Part shown: in pieces, positions 22,055-30,530 of the stretch | How positions within the stretch are numbered: position 1 is the first letter of the stretch | How the letters are laid out: the number at the start of each line of letters is the position of its first letter | NCBI RefSeq assembly: GCF_001570485.1 | Contig: NZ_BCTA01000013.1 | Coordinates: 1 to 60,370, forward strand | Source of the DNA: Mycolicibacterium novocastrense | Lineage (GTDB): Bacteria > Actinomycetota > Actinomycetes > Mycobacteriales > Mycobacteriaceae | Direction of reading: 5' to 3' | DNA length: 60,370 nt | Notes under the pieces: model-generated | Database searches by the model: none | Told to the model about the DNA's origin: nothing | What the model saw: only the letters and a program-made list of their open reading frames with translations | Translations under genes and position numbers: made by a program

Positions 22055-23410
22055 GTGCAAGGTCGTTCTCAGGGTAACTCCTACCCTGAATACGGATCAA
22101 CACACTCCGCCGGACTTCCACGAAAACGCGGCCTGACCTGCGGAAACACCCGCAGCTCTTGGGCGTGTCGCAAACGTGGAAACCGGCAGATACACATTCG
22201 CCATGCGCGGCCGCGCGTGCTCGCTTCCGACGCCGCACTAGTCCGCCAGCGCGTGGAAGCCCACGCAGCGCCACTACGCCTCCGTGGTGCCCGCCAGCGC
22301 GTGCTGGCCGCCGTCTTAGGGCTGCTCTGTGGCTGGTCACGCGTCACTGACGACGCTGTGCGGCTGCGCCAGATCGCCGAGGCTATCGTCGCCGATCACG
22401 GTCGCCTCTACGACCTCAAGACAGTCGGCCGCGCACTGGCATCGCTCGCCGATGACCAGCTGATTACCTACCGCCCCGCCCGCGGACGAGGCCAGCACGC
22501 CGAGATCGCCATCCACCCCCAGTTCCTGGCCGACGTAAGAATCCTTGCCCGCGACGCCGACGGCCGTGTGATTACCCATTCCGTCACCTTTTCTGACTCG
22601 CCACCTCTTATAAGCCAAGAACCTCACCCCCCTACCCCCCGCCACCATCGAGCCGTCCCCGACCCACGACCGACCGCGGTAAATGTCAATCCGGCAGAAG
22701 TCCGCACCGTGCTGCGCGAGCTGCCCGCGGTTTACCAAGGCCTTCCCGCTGGGCTGCGATGGCGGCTAGGCGGCGAGATCCGCAATCAACTCGCCGCCGG
22801 CTGGCTGCCCGAACAGATCCTGGCCGTTTTGAGCGCACCGATGCCCGCCGACGTGCACCGCCCGTGGCGCCTGGCGCTCTACCGACTCCGGCGAAACATC
22901 ATCGGCGCAGGTCCACGCCTCAGGCCGCTGCAACAAGCCTGGGATGAACGGCACGCAGCGGCTGAACGCCAGGCCGCCCAGGAAACCACAAACCGGTGGT
23001 TGACGGCGGTGACCGCCGCCACGGACGAACGCCTCCGCGACCAAATCCTGCAGGCGACCGACCAACTCAAGCCGGCCTCATGGAGGCCCGTGGTCAACCC
23101 CAAGGCCGCACTCGCACACGCAGGCCGCATGGCGCTGCGCGAGTTCCCCACCGAACCGCTGGGATCAGCGCTGCGCCGCTGGACAGCCAACATCCTGGGC
23201 AACACGCAGTCGGCTGCGACCCCACCGCCGCCCACCGACGCCAACCTGACCAGCCTGATCGCGCCGGCATGTGGCGACAGCCACACCTGCGTGTCCTGCC
23301 AAAACGCGCCCGGCTCGATCCGGCCGCAACTTCCATTACCCACCCCCATCTGCGACGACTGCTGGATCCAAAACGCCGACCCCGAGCTGCTGGAGGACAT
23401 TCCCGCATGA
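22055..23410 (+). CDS. Probable plasmid replication initiator (Rep)
   Basis: Codes for up to 451 residues from GTG 22055; the first 50 residues are low quality and the true start may lie near 22200. The central N-terminal part has a winged-helix-like segment (VLAAVLGLLCGWSRV, then YDLKTVGRALASLADDQLIT). The C terminus holds a Cys4 zinc ribbon (CVSCQNAPG, then CDDCW). Position is the main evidence: it overlaps dnaB by four bases and lies 2.3 kb before parA, as Rep proteins do in actinobacterial plasmids. The initiator role is inferred. Confidence 0.55.
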   Translation: MQGRSQGNSYPEYGSTHSAGLPRKRGLTCGNTRSSWACRKRGNRQIHIRHARPRVLASDAALVRQRVEAHAAPLRLRGARQRVLAAVLGLLCGWSRVTDDAVRLRQIAEAIVADHGRLYDLKTVGRALASLADDQLITYRPARGRGQHAEIAIHPQFLADVRILARDADGRVITHSVTFSDSPPLISQEPHPPTPRHHRAVPDPRPTAVNVNPAEVRTVLRELPAVYQGLPAGLRWRLGGEIRNQLAAGWLPEQILAVLSAPMPADVHRPWRLALYRLRRNIIGAGPRLRPLQQAWDERHAAAERQAAQETTNRWLTAVTAATDERLRDQILQATDQLKPASWRPVVNPKAALAHAGRMALREFPTEPLGSALRRWTANILGNTQSAATPPPPTDANLTSLIAPACGDSHTCVSCQNAPGSIRPQLPLPTPICDDCWIQNADPELLEDIPA

Positions 23411-25407
23411 CCGAGATCACCGAGCGCCCACCCCGAACCACACGGCCGAGACACCCCAGCCGCAGCGACGCAGCACCCCCCGACGACTACGGCCGCCAAC
23501 CCCCGCACGACGCGGCCGCTGAGCAGTCCGTGCTGGGCGGGATGCTGCTCAGCAAGGACGCCATCGCCGACGTGGTGGAAAAGCTGCGGCCCGACGACTT
23601 CTATCGACCAGCCCACCGCAGCGTCTACGACGCCGTGCTTGACCTATACGGACGCGGTGAACCCGCCGACCCCGTCACCGTCGCTGCAGAACTGGACCGC
23701 CGAGGCATGCTCCAGCGCATCGGCGGTGCTCCGTACCTGCACACCCTCATCGCCACCGTCCCCACCGCCGCAAATTCCGGCTACTACGCGAGCATCGTCG
23801 CTGAAAAGGCTCTGCTGCGCCGCCTTGTCGAAGCCGGCACCCGCGTCGTGCAGTACGGGTACGCCGGAGCCGAAGGCGCCGAGGTAGAAGAGGTCGTCGA
23901 CCGCGCCCAGGCCGAGGTCTACGACGCCACGCAGCGCCGCGCGAGCGACGACTTCGTAGCGCTCGATGACCTGCTGCAGCCGACGTTGGACGAGATCGAC
24001 GCCATTTCAAGCGGCGGTGGACGTGGCAGCGGGGTGCCGACCGGCTTCCCAGAACTGGACGAAGTGACCACCGGTCTACACGGCGGTCAGATGGTGATCG
24101 TGGCCGCGCGCCCCGGCGTCGGCAAAGCCCTGGCACTGGACACCCCCCTCCCAACCCCGACCGGATGGACGACGATGGGCCGCGTTGAGCCTGGCGACGA
24201 ACTGCTCGACGCCGCTGGCCGTCCCACCCGGGTTGTTGCCGCGACCGACGTGCTGCACGGGCGCCCGTGCTACGAGCTGACCTTCAGCGACGGCACCCGG
24301 ATCGTCGCCGACGCCGAACACCAGTGGCCAACACCCTCCGGTGTGCGCACGACGGCGCAGATCTGGCGCGAGATGGCGCGTGCCGGCACAGTCCGGCTCA
24401 TTAGCGGCGCACGTCTGCAGGACGCGACGCCCGCGTCGAACAGCTTGGCGCATGCCCCGATGGACCGCGCCGCATTACCGCCCCCAGCGAGCCCCCCTGC
24501 CCCCTATGGCCCATATGGGTCATTAGTACAGGTGCTGGCGTCGGTAACTGAGCAGGTAGCCGCACGGCGACAACGATGGCGCATCCCCGGCGCGGTGCGG
24601 CACGCCATCGTCGCTGTGCGCAGGGTCAGCAGCGTGCCCGTGCGCTGTGTCCAGGTCGCCAACGCAGACCATCTCTACCTCGCTGGACCAGGCGCGGTAC
24701 CTACTCACAACTCCACTCTGGCACTGGACTTCATGCGGTCCTGCTCGATCAAACACGACCTCCCCAGCGTCGTGTTCTCGCTGGAAATGAGTAAGTCTGA
24801 GATCGTTATGCGGCTTCTGTCGGCAGAGGCGAAGGTGAAGCTCCAATCGATGCGGTCGGGCCGCATGAGCGATGACGACTGGGTACAGCTGGGCCACTGC
24901 ATGGCGCGCTTAAACGAACGGCCACTGTTCATCGACGACTCGCCGAACCTGACCATGATGGAGATCCGCGCCAAAGCGCGCCGACTGCACCAGCGCGTCG
25001 GTCTGAAGCTGATCGTCGTCGATTACCTGCAGCTGCTGACGTCAGGCAAGCGCTACGAATCACGCCAGCAGGAGGTATCGGACTTCTCACGCAACCTGAA
25101 GCTGCTAGCCAAGGAACTCGACGTGCCGGTGGTGGCGATTAGTCAGCTCAATCGCGGCCCCGAACAGCGCTCCGATAAGAAGCCGATGCTCTCTGACCTG
25201 CGCGAATCCGGCAGCCAGGAACAAGATGCAGATATAGTCATCCTCCTGCATCGCCCAGATGCGTTCGAGCGCGACGACCCGCGCGGTGGCGAGGCGGACT
25301 TGATCCTGGCCAAGCACCGCAACGGTCCGACCAAGACCATCACGGTGGCGCACCAGCTGCACCTCTCGCGGTTCTCCCCTATGGCCCATATGGGCGACTA
25401 TCAGTGA
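23407..25407 (+). CDS. dnaB: Replicative DNA helicase DnaB, intein-containing
   Basis: Codes for 666 residues; after removal of a 195-residue intein the helicase is 471 residues, normal for DnaB. The N-terminal domain begins near DAAAEQSVLGGMLLSKDAIA; the C-terminal RecA-like domain has Walker A (ARPGVGK joined to STLALDF), Walker B (KLIVVDYLQLL), ISQLNRGPEQR and SDLRESGSQEQDADIVILL. The intein splits Walker A between Lys and Ser, so activity depends on splicing. ATG 23407 overlaps the Rep stop. The last codons (SPMAHMGDYQ) are encoded by the dispersed CCCATATGGG repeat. It should unwind the plasmid after Rep loading. Confidence 0.92.
   Translation: MTEITERPPRTTRPRHPSRSDAAPPDDYGRQPPHDAAAEQSVLGGMLLSKDAIADVVEKLRPDDFYRPAHRSVYDAVLDLYGRGEPADPVTVAAELDRRGMLQRIGGAPYLHTLIATVPTAANSGYYASIVAEKALLRRLVEAGTRVVQYGYAGAEGAEVEEVVDRAQAEVYDATQRRASDDFVALDDLLQPTLDEIDAISSGGGRGSGVPTGFPELDEVTTGLHGGQMVIVAARPGVGKALALDTPLPTPTGWTTMGRVEPGDELLDAAGRPTRVVAATDVLHGRPCYELTFSDGTRIVADAEHQWPTPSGVRTTAQIWREMARAGTVRLISGARLQDATPASNSLAHAPMDRAALPPPASPPAPYGPYGSLVQVLASVTEQVAARRQRWRIPGAVRHAIVAVRRVSSVPVRCVQVANADHLYLAGPGAVPTHNSTLALDFMRSCSIKHDLPSVVFSLEMSKSEIVMRLLSAEAKVKLQSMRSGRMSDDDWVQLGHCMARLNERPLFIDDSPNLTMMEIRAKARRLHQRVGLKLIVVDYLQLLTSGKRYESRQQEVSDFSRNLKLLAKELDVPVVAISQLNRGPEQRSDKKPMLSDLRESGSQEQDADIVILLHRPDAFERDDPRGGEADLILAKHRNGPTKTITVAHQLHLSRFSPMAHMGDYQ
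24127..24711 (+). other. Class 3 mini-intein in DnaB Walker A (DnaB-b site)
   Basis: Codes for 195 residues, Ala1 to Asn195, inserted between Lys and Ser of GVGK/STL. It starts ALALDTPLPTPTGWTTMGRV and ends VPTHN. The class 3 WCT triad is visible: W67 in ADAEHQW, C174 in PVRCVQVANADHLYL and T193 before His-Asn; there is no nucleophile at position 1. W67 and the block F/G spacing match what I recall for the Bethlehem phage DnaB intein, with about 50 extra residues between blocks. No LAGLIDADG or HNH motif is seen in that insert, part of which (APYGPYGSL) is encoded by the CCCATATGGG repeat. Confidence 0.9.
24501..24519. repeat. CCCATATGGG-family site inside the intein
   Basis: CCCCTATGGCCCATATGGG is identical to 25376-25394. 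Here it is translated within the intein insert region. Confidence 0.6.
25376..25394. repeat. CCCATATGGG-family site at the end of dnaB
   Basis: Identical 19 bases to 24501-24519, here coding for the last residues of DnaB immediately before the AT-rich gap and parA. Confidence 0.6.
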
Positions 25408-25673
25408 TTAACTTATATAAGTACAGCTATGGCTAGCTGAGTAGGAGTATAGGAAGGTGAGATAATCCGCGGTATGCTACCCCTACATATAGGAAGCGCA
25501 GCGCAGCATAGTAGCTATTAGCCGAAATATGCTAAAGGGTGCTAGGTAGAGATGAGCTAACGATAGAGCTATATAGCAGGCATAGCTGTAGCGAAGGTCC
25601 ACAAAGCACAGTGAATACGAGCAGAGATAACCATTGATAAGATCAAGCAAGCCAAGCTAGGGGAGACAGGTAT
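25408..25673. promoter_or_regulatory. AT-rich dnaB-parA gap, candidate centromere
   Basis: This gap is clearly more AT-rich than the rest of the window. It is full of TAGCT/AGCTA words (for example near 25429, 25512, 25569 and 25585), ATATAAG and CATATAGG, and has no open frame. It ends with the operator ATTGATAAGATCAAG at 25633-25647 and AGGGGAGACAGG before parA. Short repeats upstream of parA commonly form parS and promoter together. Confidence 0.5.
25633..25647. promoter_or_regulatory. TTGA-N5-TCAA operator before parA
   Basis: ATTGA, TAAGA, TCAAG, preceded by AACC. It shares AACCATTGAT with 10843-10852 and the half-sites with 3803-3861, and is followed, like 10901, by AGGGGAGACA. Suggests that partition is under the same control as two other operons. 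Confidence 0.6.
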
Positions 25674-26558
25674 ATGACCACACCAGGTACATCAAGGAAA
25701 GCCCGGAAGTGCGTGCTGGCGAATCAAAAGGGCGGCGTGGGGAAGACGGTGATCACCGTCCAACTCGGCCATGCCGCCGCCGCGGCGGGCCTGCGCGTCC
25801 TCATAGTCGACGCGGATCCACAAGGGAACATCACGCGGTCGCTCACCCAGTACAACAACGCTGAGCCACCCCCGGTCTCTTTGGCAGACGTACTTGACCG
25901 CCGCGCACAGATCCGCGTGCAAGACGCCATCCTGCAGACCCGCCGAGAAGCGATCTCGCTACTCCCGTCCGGCTTCGACGAATTACAGGCAGTCCAAGAC
26001 GCCCTCATTGGTAAGCCAGGGTCAGAGCACTCCATCACACGGGCACTACGAGAAGTCGAAGCCGAGTTCGACTTCGTCTTTATCGACACCAGGCCCGCCA
26101 CCGACCTAATTACCCGCAACGCCCTGATGGCCGCTGACAAGCTCGTGATCGTGGTTCAGCCGGAGGACTGGGCCGTCGGCGGACTGCAGATGACCCTCAG
26201 CGCAGTCGAAGACCTGAAGGAGTATCTCGATAAGGACCTGGAGGTCGCCGGCTGGATCATCAACGCCGTCGACGGCCGCCGCAGCGACCATAAAGAAACC
26301 ATCGAGCTACTTGAAGGCATGTCGGTCGAGGAGGGCATCACCATCCTCGGAGAGCACATCCCCGCGATCGCTGACCTCTCCCGTCTCAGCGCAATCGGAT
26401 GGGGCTGCGACGAACACCCGAAACCGACACCACGAATCCGCAACATGGTGACCGTATTCGCCAAGATCCTCCAACAACTCTCCGACCAGGTCCCTGTGCC
26501 CCTGCCCGCGCCCGCGGCTGATGGATCCGACCGTGTGCCCGAAGGAGTTAGTGCATGA
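25674..26558 (+). CDS. parA: ParA partition ATPase
   Basis: Codes for 294 residues. Deviant Walker A in CVLANQKGGVGKTVITVQLG (signature Lys plus GKT), switch I region LIVDADPQGNITRSL, and Walker B FVFIDTRPATDLITRNAL. It belongs to ParA/Soj-type partition ATPases; the short N terminus without an HTH suggests the Ib or short class in which the small partner autoregulates. It drives plasmid segregation on the nucleoid. ATG 25674 follows AGGGGAGACAGG. The stop overlaps the small partner gene by four bases. Confidence 0.9.
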   Translation: MTTPGTSRKARKCVLANQKGGVGKTVITVQLGHAAAAAGLRVLIVDADPQGNITRSLTQYNNAEPPPVSLADVLDRRAQIRVQDAILQTRREAISLLPSGFDELQAVQDALIGKPGSEHSITRALREVEAEFDFVFIDTRPATDLITRNALMAADKLVIVVQPEDWAVGGLQMTLSAVEDLKEYLDKDLEVAGWIINAVDGRRSDHKETIELLEGMSVEEGITILGEHIPAIADLSRLSAIGWGCDEHPKPTPRIRNMVTVFAKILQQLSDQVPVPLPAPAADGSDRVPEGVSA

Positions 26559-27007
26559 GCAGCGCCATTCCGAAGCCGCCGCCGCCCACAAGGCCCCGGC
26601 GCAGCTCGATCGCCCAAGCCGCGCAGAGCGAACCACCCGCACCCAGCCAGGCCTATGACGCCGCCACAACAGGGACAGAACCAGCGGCCCCATCGGTCGC
26701 GACAGTGCCACCACAGCCCGAACCGCCACGTCCGGCCCCCGAACCCCCACGTCCGGCCAGCACCCCGACCACGACGTCAGGCGCCAACTCCAAACGGCTC
26801 GGCGGCAACTCCAAGGATCTGCTGCTGACCTTGCCCGAGGAGGAAAAGGACCGCATGGTCAACACCGTTACCTGGACATCCCCACACACCGGTATCAAGC
26901 ACCAGTCGAAGTTCATCCGATACGCGATCGCCAGGCTGTGCGAGGATCTAGAAACCAAATACAACAACGGCGAGGCATTCCCGCCGCCGGCCGTCTCCAG
27001 CATGTGA
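26555..27007 (+). CDS. Small ParA partner, ribbon-helix-helix-like (ParB analogue)
   Basis: Codes for 150 residues. The N-terminal 85 residues are disordered and Pro/Ala/Thr-rich; the C-terminal 65 (KDLLLTLPEEEKDRMVNTVT, then HTGIKHQSKFIRYAIARLCE) have strand-helix-helix character like small centromere-binding partners such as ParG. Immediate coupling to parA supports a partition role. If it binds TTGA-N5-TCAA, it would also control the 3913 and 10911 operons. Confidence 0.65.
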   Translation: MSSAIPKPPPPTRPRRSSIAQAAQSEPPAPSQAYDAATTGTEPAAPSVATVPPQPEPPRPAPEPPRPASTPTTTSGANSKRLGGNSKDLLLTLPEEEKDRMVNTVTWTSPHTGIKHQSKFIRYAIARLCEDLETKYNNGEAFPPPAVSSM

Positions 27008-27121
27008 GCTGCCGCGCCGTGAGGCAGGATGACGAGAGCCGTCGCGCGGTGAACACGTCCAGGACGAACAGCCGCCGCAGCAGCAGCAGCGACCGGCCTC
27101 TGCGCTGCATACCCGGACTAT

Positions 27122-27142
27122 CCGTCAGTGGAATACTGACGG
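27122..27142. promoter_or_regulatory. Inverted repeat at the start of the 27144 gene
   Basis: CCGTCAGT-GGAAT-ACTGACGG is a perfect 8-bp dyad ending one base before GTG 27144. It can be an operator covering a leaderless start or an RNA hairpin blocking it. No RBS is present between it and the start. Confidence 0.55.
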
Positions 27143-27143
27143 G

Positions 27144-27922
27144 GTGGCGATCCGACCCAGGGTGAGTCGCGCAGAGCTATCGCGAGCAATCACCAGAATC
27201 GTCAATCGGCGCGTGAAAATCGACGACCCCAATCGCGAGAAGCTGCCGGACTCACCCGACGCCGATCCCCGCGAAGTCCTGGACTACCTGCTCAGATACA
27301 GCGGCCCCGAAATCCCCAGCGATGTCAAGCAGGCCGACGTAGCCGACATGCTCAAGCTCAACAACTGGCTGTGGTGGGAAACCCAGCGGCGCGAACTTCA
27401 AATCTTGAAGATCGGCCGCACCCGCGGCCTGTTCCTCAGCCAGCTCGGCGCCCAACTCGGCGTCAAAAAGCAGGGCATCCTCGACCGGATCGATCGAATG
27501 GAGGCGCTGCTGCGCCACGACCGCCCCGACGAGCAGATCAGCCGCGATGAGCGGCGTCGCAAAAGACAAGCGCGGCAACGCCATGACGCTGAGGAGGCAT
27601 GGCTTGAGGCGCATCAAGACCAGCTGCTGACGCTTATCGAGCGCATGGTCAGCCACGCCAACCGGTACGGCGTCGACGGTGACGACCCAGAACTGGGCAG
27701 ATGGGTCGACGAGCTCGCTGCCGACGCCCGCGACCACGCCCTGACGTCGACGACGATGGTCATTCTCGGCCTGGCCGTCGACGAGCTGCGCTCGGCGCCG
27801 GGGTCCTGGCCCTCGACGGCACCCGCCCGCATGCCGTGCACAGCGACATGGCGCGCGCCGAGCTGCTGCGCAGCAGGTTCGCAGAGCTGATTTCACCGCC
27901 AGCGACCCACGCGGCGTCCTGA
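27144..27922 (+). pseudogene. Conserved-looking plasmid gene with apparent frameshift
   Basis: The frame from GTG 27144 reads as a 200-residue helical protein with an HTH-like segment (GLFLSQLGAQLGVKKQGILD, then RIDRMEALLRHDRP) up to LGLAVDELRSAPG near 27800. It then turns into a Pro/Cys/Ser tail to 27890. The -1 frame from about 27795 continues naturally (VLALDGTRPHAVHSDMARAE, then LLRSRFAELISPP) to 27922. A one-base change in the CCGGGG run, a sequencing error or programmed slippage would explain this. Downstream of parA, it may be a partition accessory DNA-binding protein. Confidence 0.55.
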
Positions 27923-27962
27923 CGTGCACGTTGTGGCATTGAGTCAGAAGCTGGTGCATACC

Positions 27963-27977
27963 TACGATTAAGGTGTG
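27963..27977 (+). promoter_or_regulatory. -10 box for a leaderless start
   Basis: TACGAT (27963-27968) stands six bases before GTG 27975 with no RBS, the usual mycobacterial leaderless layout. It probably starts the esp-like transcription unit. Confidence 0.5.
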
Positions 27978-28340
27978 GCTGGCGAAAAGGGCTCCGAGGA
28001 ATCCGCGGCCGGTATTTCTGAGCGTGAAGAACAGTTAGTCGACCGCAATGCGCGGGCGATAGAGATTGACCGTGACCTTGACGCCATCGTCAAAGGTGCC
28101 CACGACAGCATGCTTGATTACCGAGAACGCCTAGATCGCATTTCCGCCGAGATTGAACAGCACGTATCGACGATGCAATCTCAGCTGAGTGACACGCCGA
28201 TGGGAACGGCCGAACTGCATCGATTCCTACTTGCCAAACAGCAGCAGATAGCCACGATACTGGCTGAGGCGCAGGCCGATGCCAGCCGTCGTCGCGAGCA
28301 ACTCGCACGGCTGAACTACCCCAATCGCCTCGATCGCTAA
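27975..28340 (+). CDS. DTPMG-domain (DUF4226-like) protein
   Basis: Codes for 121 residues from GTG 27975. Acidic N terminus, then a helical bundle ending in LSDTPMGTAELHRFLLAKQQ and IATILAEAQADASRRREQLA. The SDTPMG-x5-FLL-KQ signature recurs in the protein at 28773, with related ADTPMGQRE in those at 14282 and 48402. DUF4226 proteins accompany ESX/Esp genes in mycobacteria; their role is unknown. It heads the esp-like cluster. Confidence 0.65.
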   Translation: MAGEKGSEESAAGISEREEQLVDRNARAIEIDRDLDAIVKGAHDSMLDYRERLDRISAEIEQHVSTMQSQLSDTPMGTAELHRFLLAKQQQIATILAEAQADASRRREQLARLNYPNRLDR

Positions 28341-28437
28341 AGCCCAAAGCCACTGGTCAGCACCGCTTCAGTGTGCCAGTGCAGGCCATCGCAGGGTGAG
28401 TGGTGGCGGGGTGGTGACCTCGGTACAGTGACCGATC

Positions 28438-28581
28438 ATGGAGCGTTCTTTGCTGCAGCAGCACCTCGACCAAGTGCGCGCTGATCTGCGTCGTGCGCGA
28501 TCTCTATTCGGGGATTCGCCCCTTCCACCGCCGGCGGCTATTCCGCCCGACGAAACTATGGTCAAAAAGTGGGTCCGATAA
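28438..28581 (+). CDS. 47-residue protein in the esp-like cluster
   Basis: ATG 28438 opens MERSLLQQHLDQVRADLRRA, an amphipathic helix, then a Pro-rich turn and KKWVR at the end. TACAGT lies nine bases upstream, so a leaderless transcript is plausible. Charge pattern and helix quality favour a real gene, although it is short. Confidence 0.5.
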   Translation: MERSLLQQHLDQVRADLRRARSLFGDSPLPPPAAIPPDETMVKKWVR

Positions 28582-28619
28582 AAACTGCCTAACGAGACAC
28601 CGAACGGGGCGAAAGAATA

Positions 28620-28769
28620 GTGACGGTAAAGGAACTGAGTCAGGCGACGACCCACCCAAATACGGGGATGAGCGAGCCTGTGCCCACAACTTTCCTACCG
28701 AAGGCTCTCGCTCGCGTTCTCGATGCGCGAGTGCCGCGTTTGACGCGGCTCGCCGGGGGAGGCTGGTGA
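28620..28769 (+). CDS. 49-residue protein in the esp-like cluster
   Basis: GTG 28620 opens VTVKELSQATTHPNTGMSEP, followed by a basic helix (LPKALARVLDARVPRLTRL) and GGGW. It ends three bases before ATG 28773, so translation may be coupled to the large secreted-type protein. AAAGAATA upstream is a weak RBS. Function unknown. Confidence 0.45.
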   Translation: MTVKELSQATTHPNTGMSEPVPTTFLPKALARVLDARVPRLTRLAGGGW

Positions 28770-28772
28770 GGC

Positions 28773-30521
28773 ATGGGTTCCTATGACGATCTGCGTCACA
28801 TCATTAAGCACATCGCTGAGGAAACCGGCGACCCGAACGCTTGGCAACAGGGGTTGACCCCACAGCAGATCCGCGACGTCAACGGCTGGCTAAACAGCGA
28901 CGGCGCCGGGTTCAGGGGTTACAGGGATCCCGAAACCGGAGTGGTCTACGAGGACCGTTCCCACCAGAACAGCTCCGTCAACCCTGCGGTACCCGACGAT
29001 GCGCTCGACCGAATCCGCAATATGCATCCAGAACTGTTTAACCCGGAAACCAAGGCGGCAGTGATGCCTGCGCCACCTCCGGCCGCTCCTGCGCCACCTC
29101 CGGCCGCCCCCGCGCCGCCGGGGCCTTCCGGAGGCGACGCCGACGCCCAACAGGGCGAGGGCGCCGAGGCGATCAAGAAACTCGAGGATTCCCTGAAGGG
29201 CCAGAACTCGAAGGTCGCCGAGGCGGACCGCACCTTGGCCGCTGCGGTGCTCAATGCGTTCTCAAACACTGTGGAGGGCAAGCAGAAGCTCGCAGTGCTG
29301 CAGCAGTCCATCGAGGACGCCGTGAATCGGCAGACTGCGTTGGACACTCCGATGGGTGCGCGCGAATTTCAGAAGTTTCTGCTGTCCAAGCAGAAAGAGA
29401 TCATCGACGTCGTGGCCGAGGCCGACCTCGATGACAAGTCCAAGCGCGAGATACTGGCCGGCCTCTACGCGCTCAACGCGGCCCCTCACCCCGAGAAGGC
29501 CGACGAGTCGGACCCGAACGCCAAGAACGCTGGCGAGCAAGCTGACGGTGCCGGCAACGGCGGCGGTGACAACGCCGGAGCCGGAGCCGGAGCCGGCACT
29601 ACTCCTCCGGCTGGATCCAATGTCGGCGCCACCGGTGATCCACTGGCCGATCTTCTCGGAGATCCTCTGCTCAGCGATCCGGGCCTACTCGGCGGCGATC
29701 CTCTAGGCGGGATGGGGTCACAACTACCGCAGATGCCGATGCCGACGATGCCGTCCATGCCCGGCCTCGGCGGGGGAGGACTGCCCGGCCTGTTCGGCGG
29801 TGGCGGCGCTCCGGCCGCGTCGGGCCTGTCCGATCTGCTCAAACCCAAAGACAACACAGACGAACCAGACCCGGTCGCGTCACTGCTCGACGACCCTCTA
29901 CTGGGCGCCCCGCCTGAAGGCAGTGAAGGCAGCGAGCAGCCACAGTCCCCGCTGGATCCGGACAAGCCCGAGGGGGAGAAGGCCGAAGACGACAAACCAA
30001 ACAATGAACAGCCGACGTCTGGCGCGCCGGTGCCGGGACCGCTGGCGCCTCCCGTGCCGCCCGGCACCGGACCGACCGAGGTTCACCTACCCAACGGTCA
30101 GACAGTCACCGCCCCCAACCCGCAGCTGGCCAACGTGACCAAGGCGATCTCGGAGGGCACCCCGATAGCCGATGCGTTCCGCCAGAACGGCATGACGATC
30201 GCACCCCCAGGTGCAGCGGTGCCCAATCCCATGGATCCCTCGCGGCTGACCATGGGTGCCGTCGGTCAATTCACCGACCACCAGGTCTATGCGATCAACA
30301 AGGATCTGGCATTCATCGACGGCCAGATCCGCCCGATCTCGGATGTGAACGGCCGCCCCGGGTTCCTCGGATGGATGCCGCCACCGGAGCTGCCGGCCGC
30401 TCCGCTGGCACCACCGACGACCTCTACGCCGGCCGATCCAGCGGCACCGACCAGCACACCCACCGCGAACAACAACACCGGTACCGGAACGACGTTGCTA
30501 ACCCCGACGGGTCAGCGATAG
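28773..30521 (+). CDS. Large DTPMG-domain protein, EspA-position product
   Basis: Codes for 582 residues. The N-terminal 90 residues are globular with WLNSDGAGFRGYRDPETGVV; then a Pro/Ala hinge; a helical DUF4226-like module (SKVAEADRTLAAAVLNAFSN, then LDTPMGAREFQKFLLSKQ); a long disordered Gly/Pro/Asp region with a Met/Pro/Gly stretch (PQMPMPTMPSMPGLGGGGLP); and a C-terminal domain (TEVHLPNGQTVTAPNPQLAN, then ISEGTPIADAF and FIDGQIRPISDVNGRPGFLG). GGGGGAGG precedes ATG 28773. It takes the place of espA before EspC-like and EspD-like genes but does not resemble EspA itself. Secretion by ESX is inferred. Confidence 0.65.
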   Translation: MGSYDDLRHIIKHIAEETGDPNAWQQGLTPQQIRDVNGWLNSDGAGFRGYRDPETGVVYEDRSHQNSSVNPAVPDDALDRIRNMHPELFNPETKAAVMPAPPPAAPAPPPAAPAPPGPSGGDADAQQGEGAEAIKKLEDSLKGQNSKVAEADRTLAAAVLNAFSNTVEGKQKLAVLQQSIEDAVNRQTALDTPMGAREFQKFLLSKQKEIIDVVAEADLDDKSKREILAGLYALNAAPHPEKADESDPNAKNAGEQADGAGNGGGDNAGAGAGAGTTPPAGSNVGATGDPLADLLGDPLLSDPGLLGGDPLGGMGSQLPQMPMPTMPSMPGLGGGGLPGLFGGGGAPAASGLSDLLKPKDNTDEPDPVASLLDDPLLGAPPEGSEGSEQPQSPLDPDKPEGEKAEDDKPNNEQPTSGAPVPGPLAPPVPPGTGPTEVHLPNGQTVTAPNPQLANVTKAISEGTPIADAFRQNGMTIAPPGAAVPNPMDPSRLTMGAVGQFTDHQVYAINKDLAFIDGQIRPISDVNGRPGFLGWMPPPELPAAPLAPPTTSTPADPAAPTSTPTANNNTGTGTTLLTPTGQR

Positions 30522-30530
30522 GAGGACATC

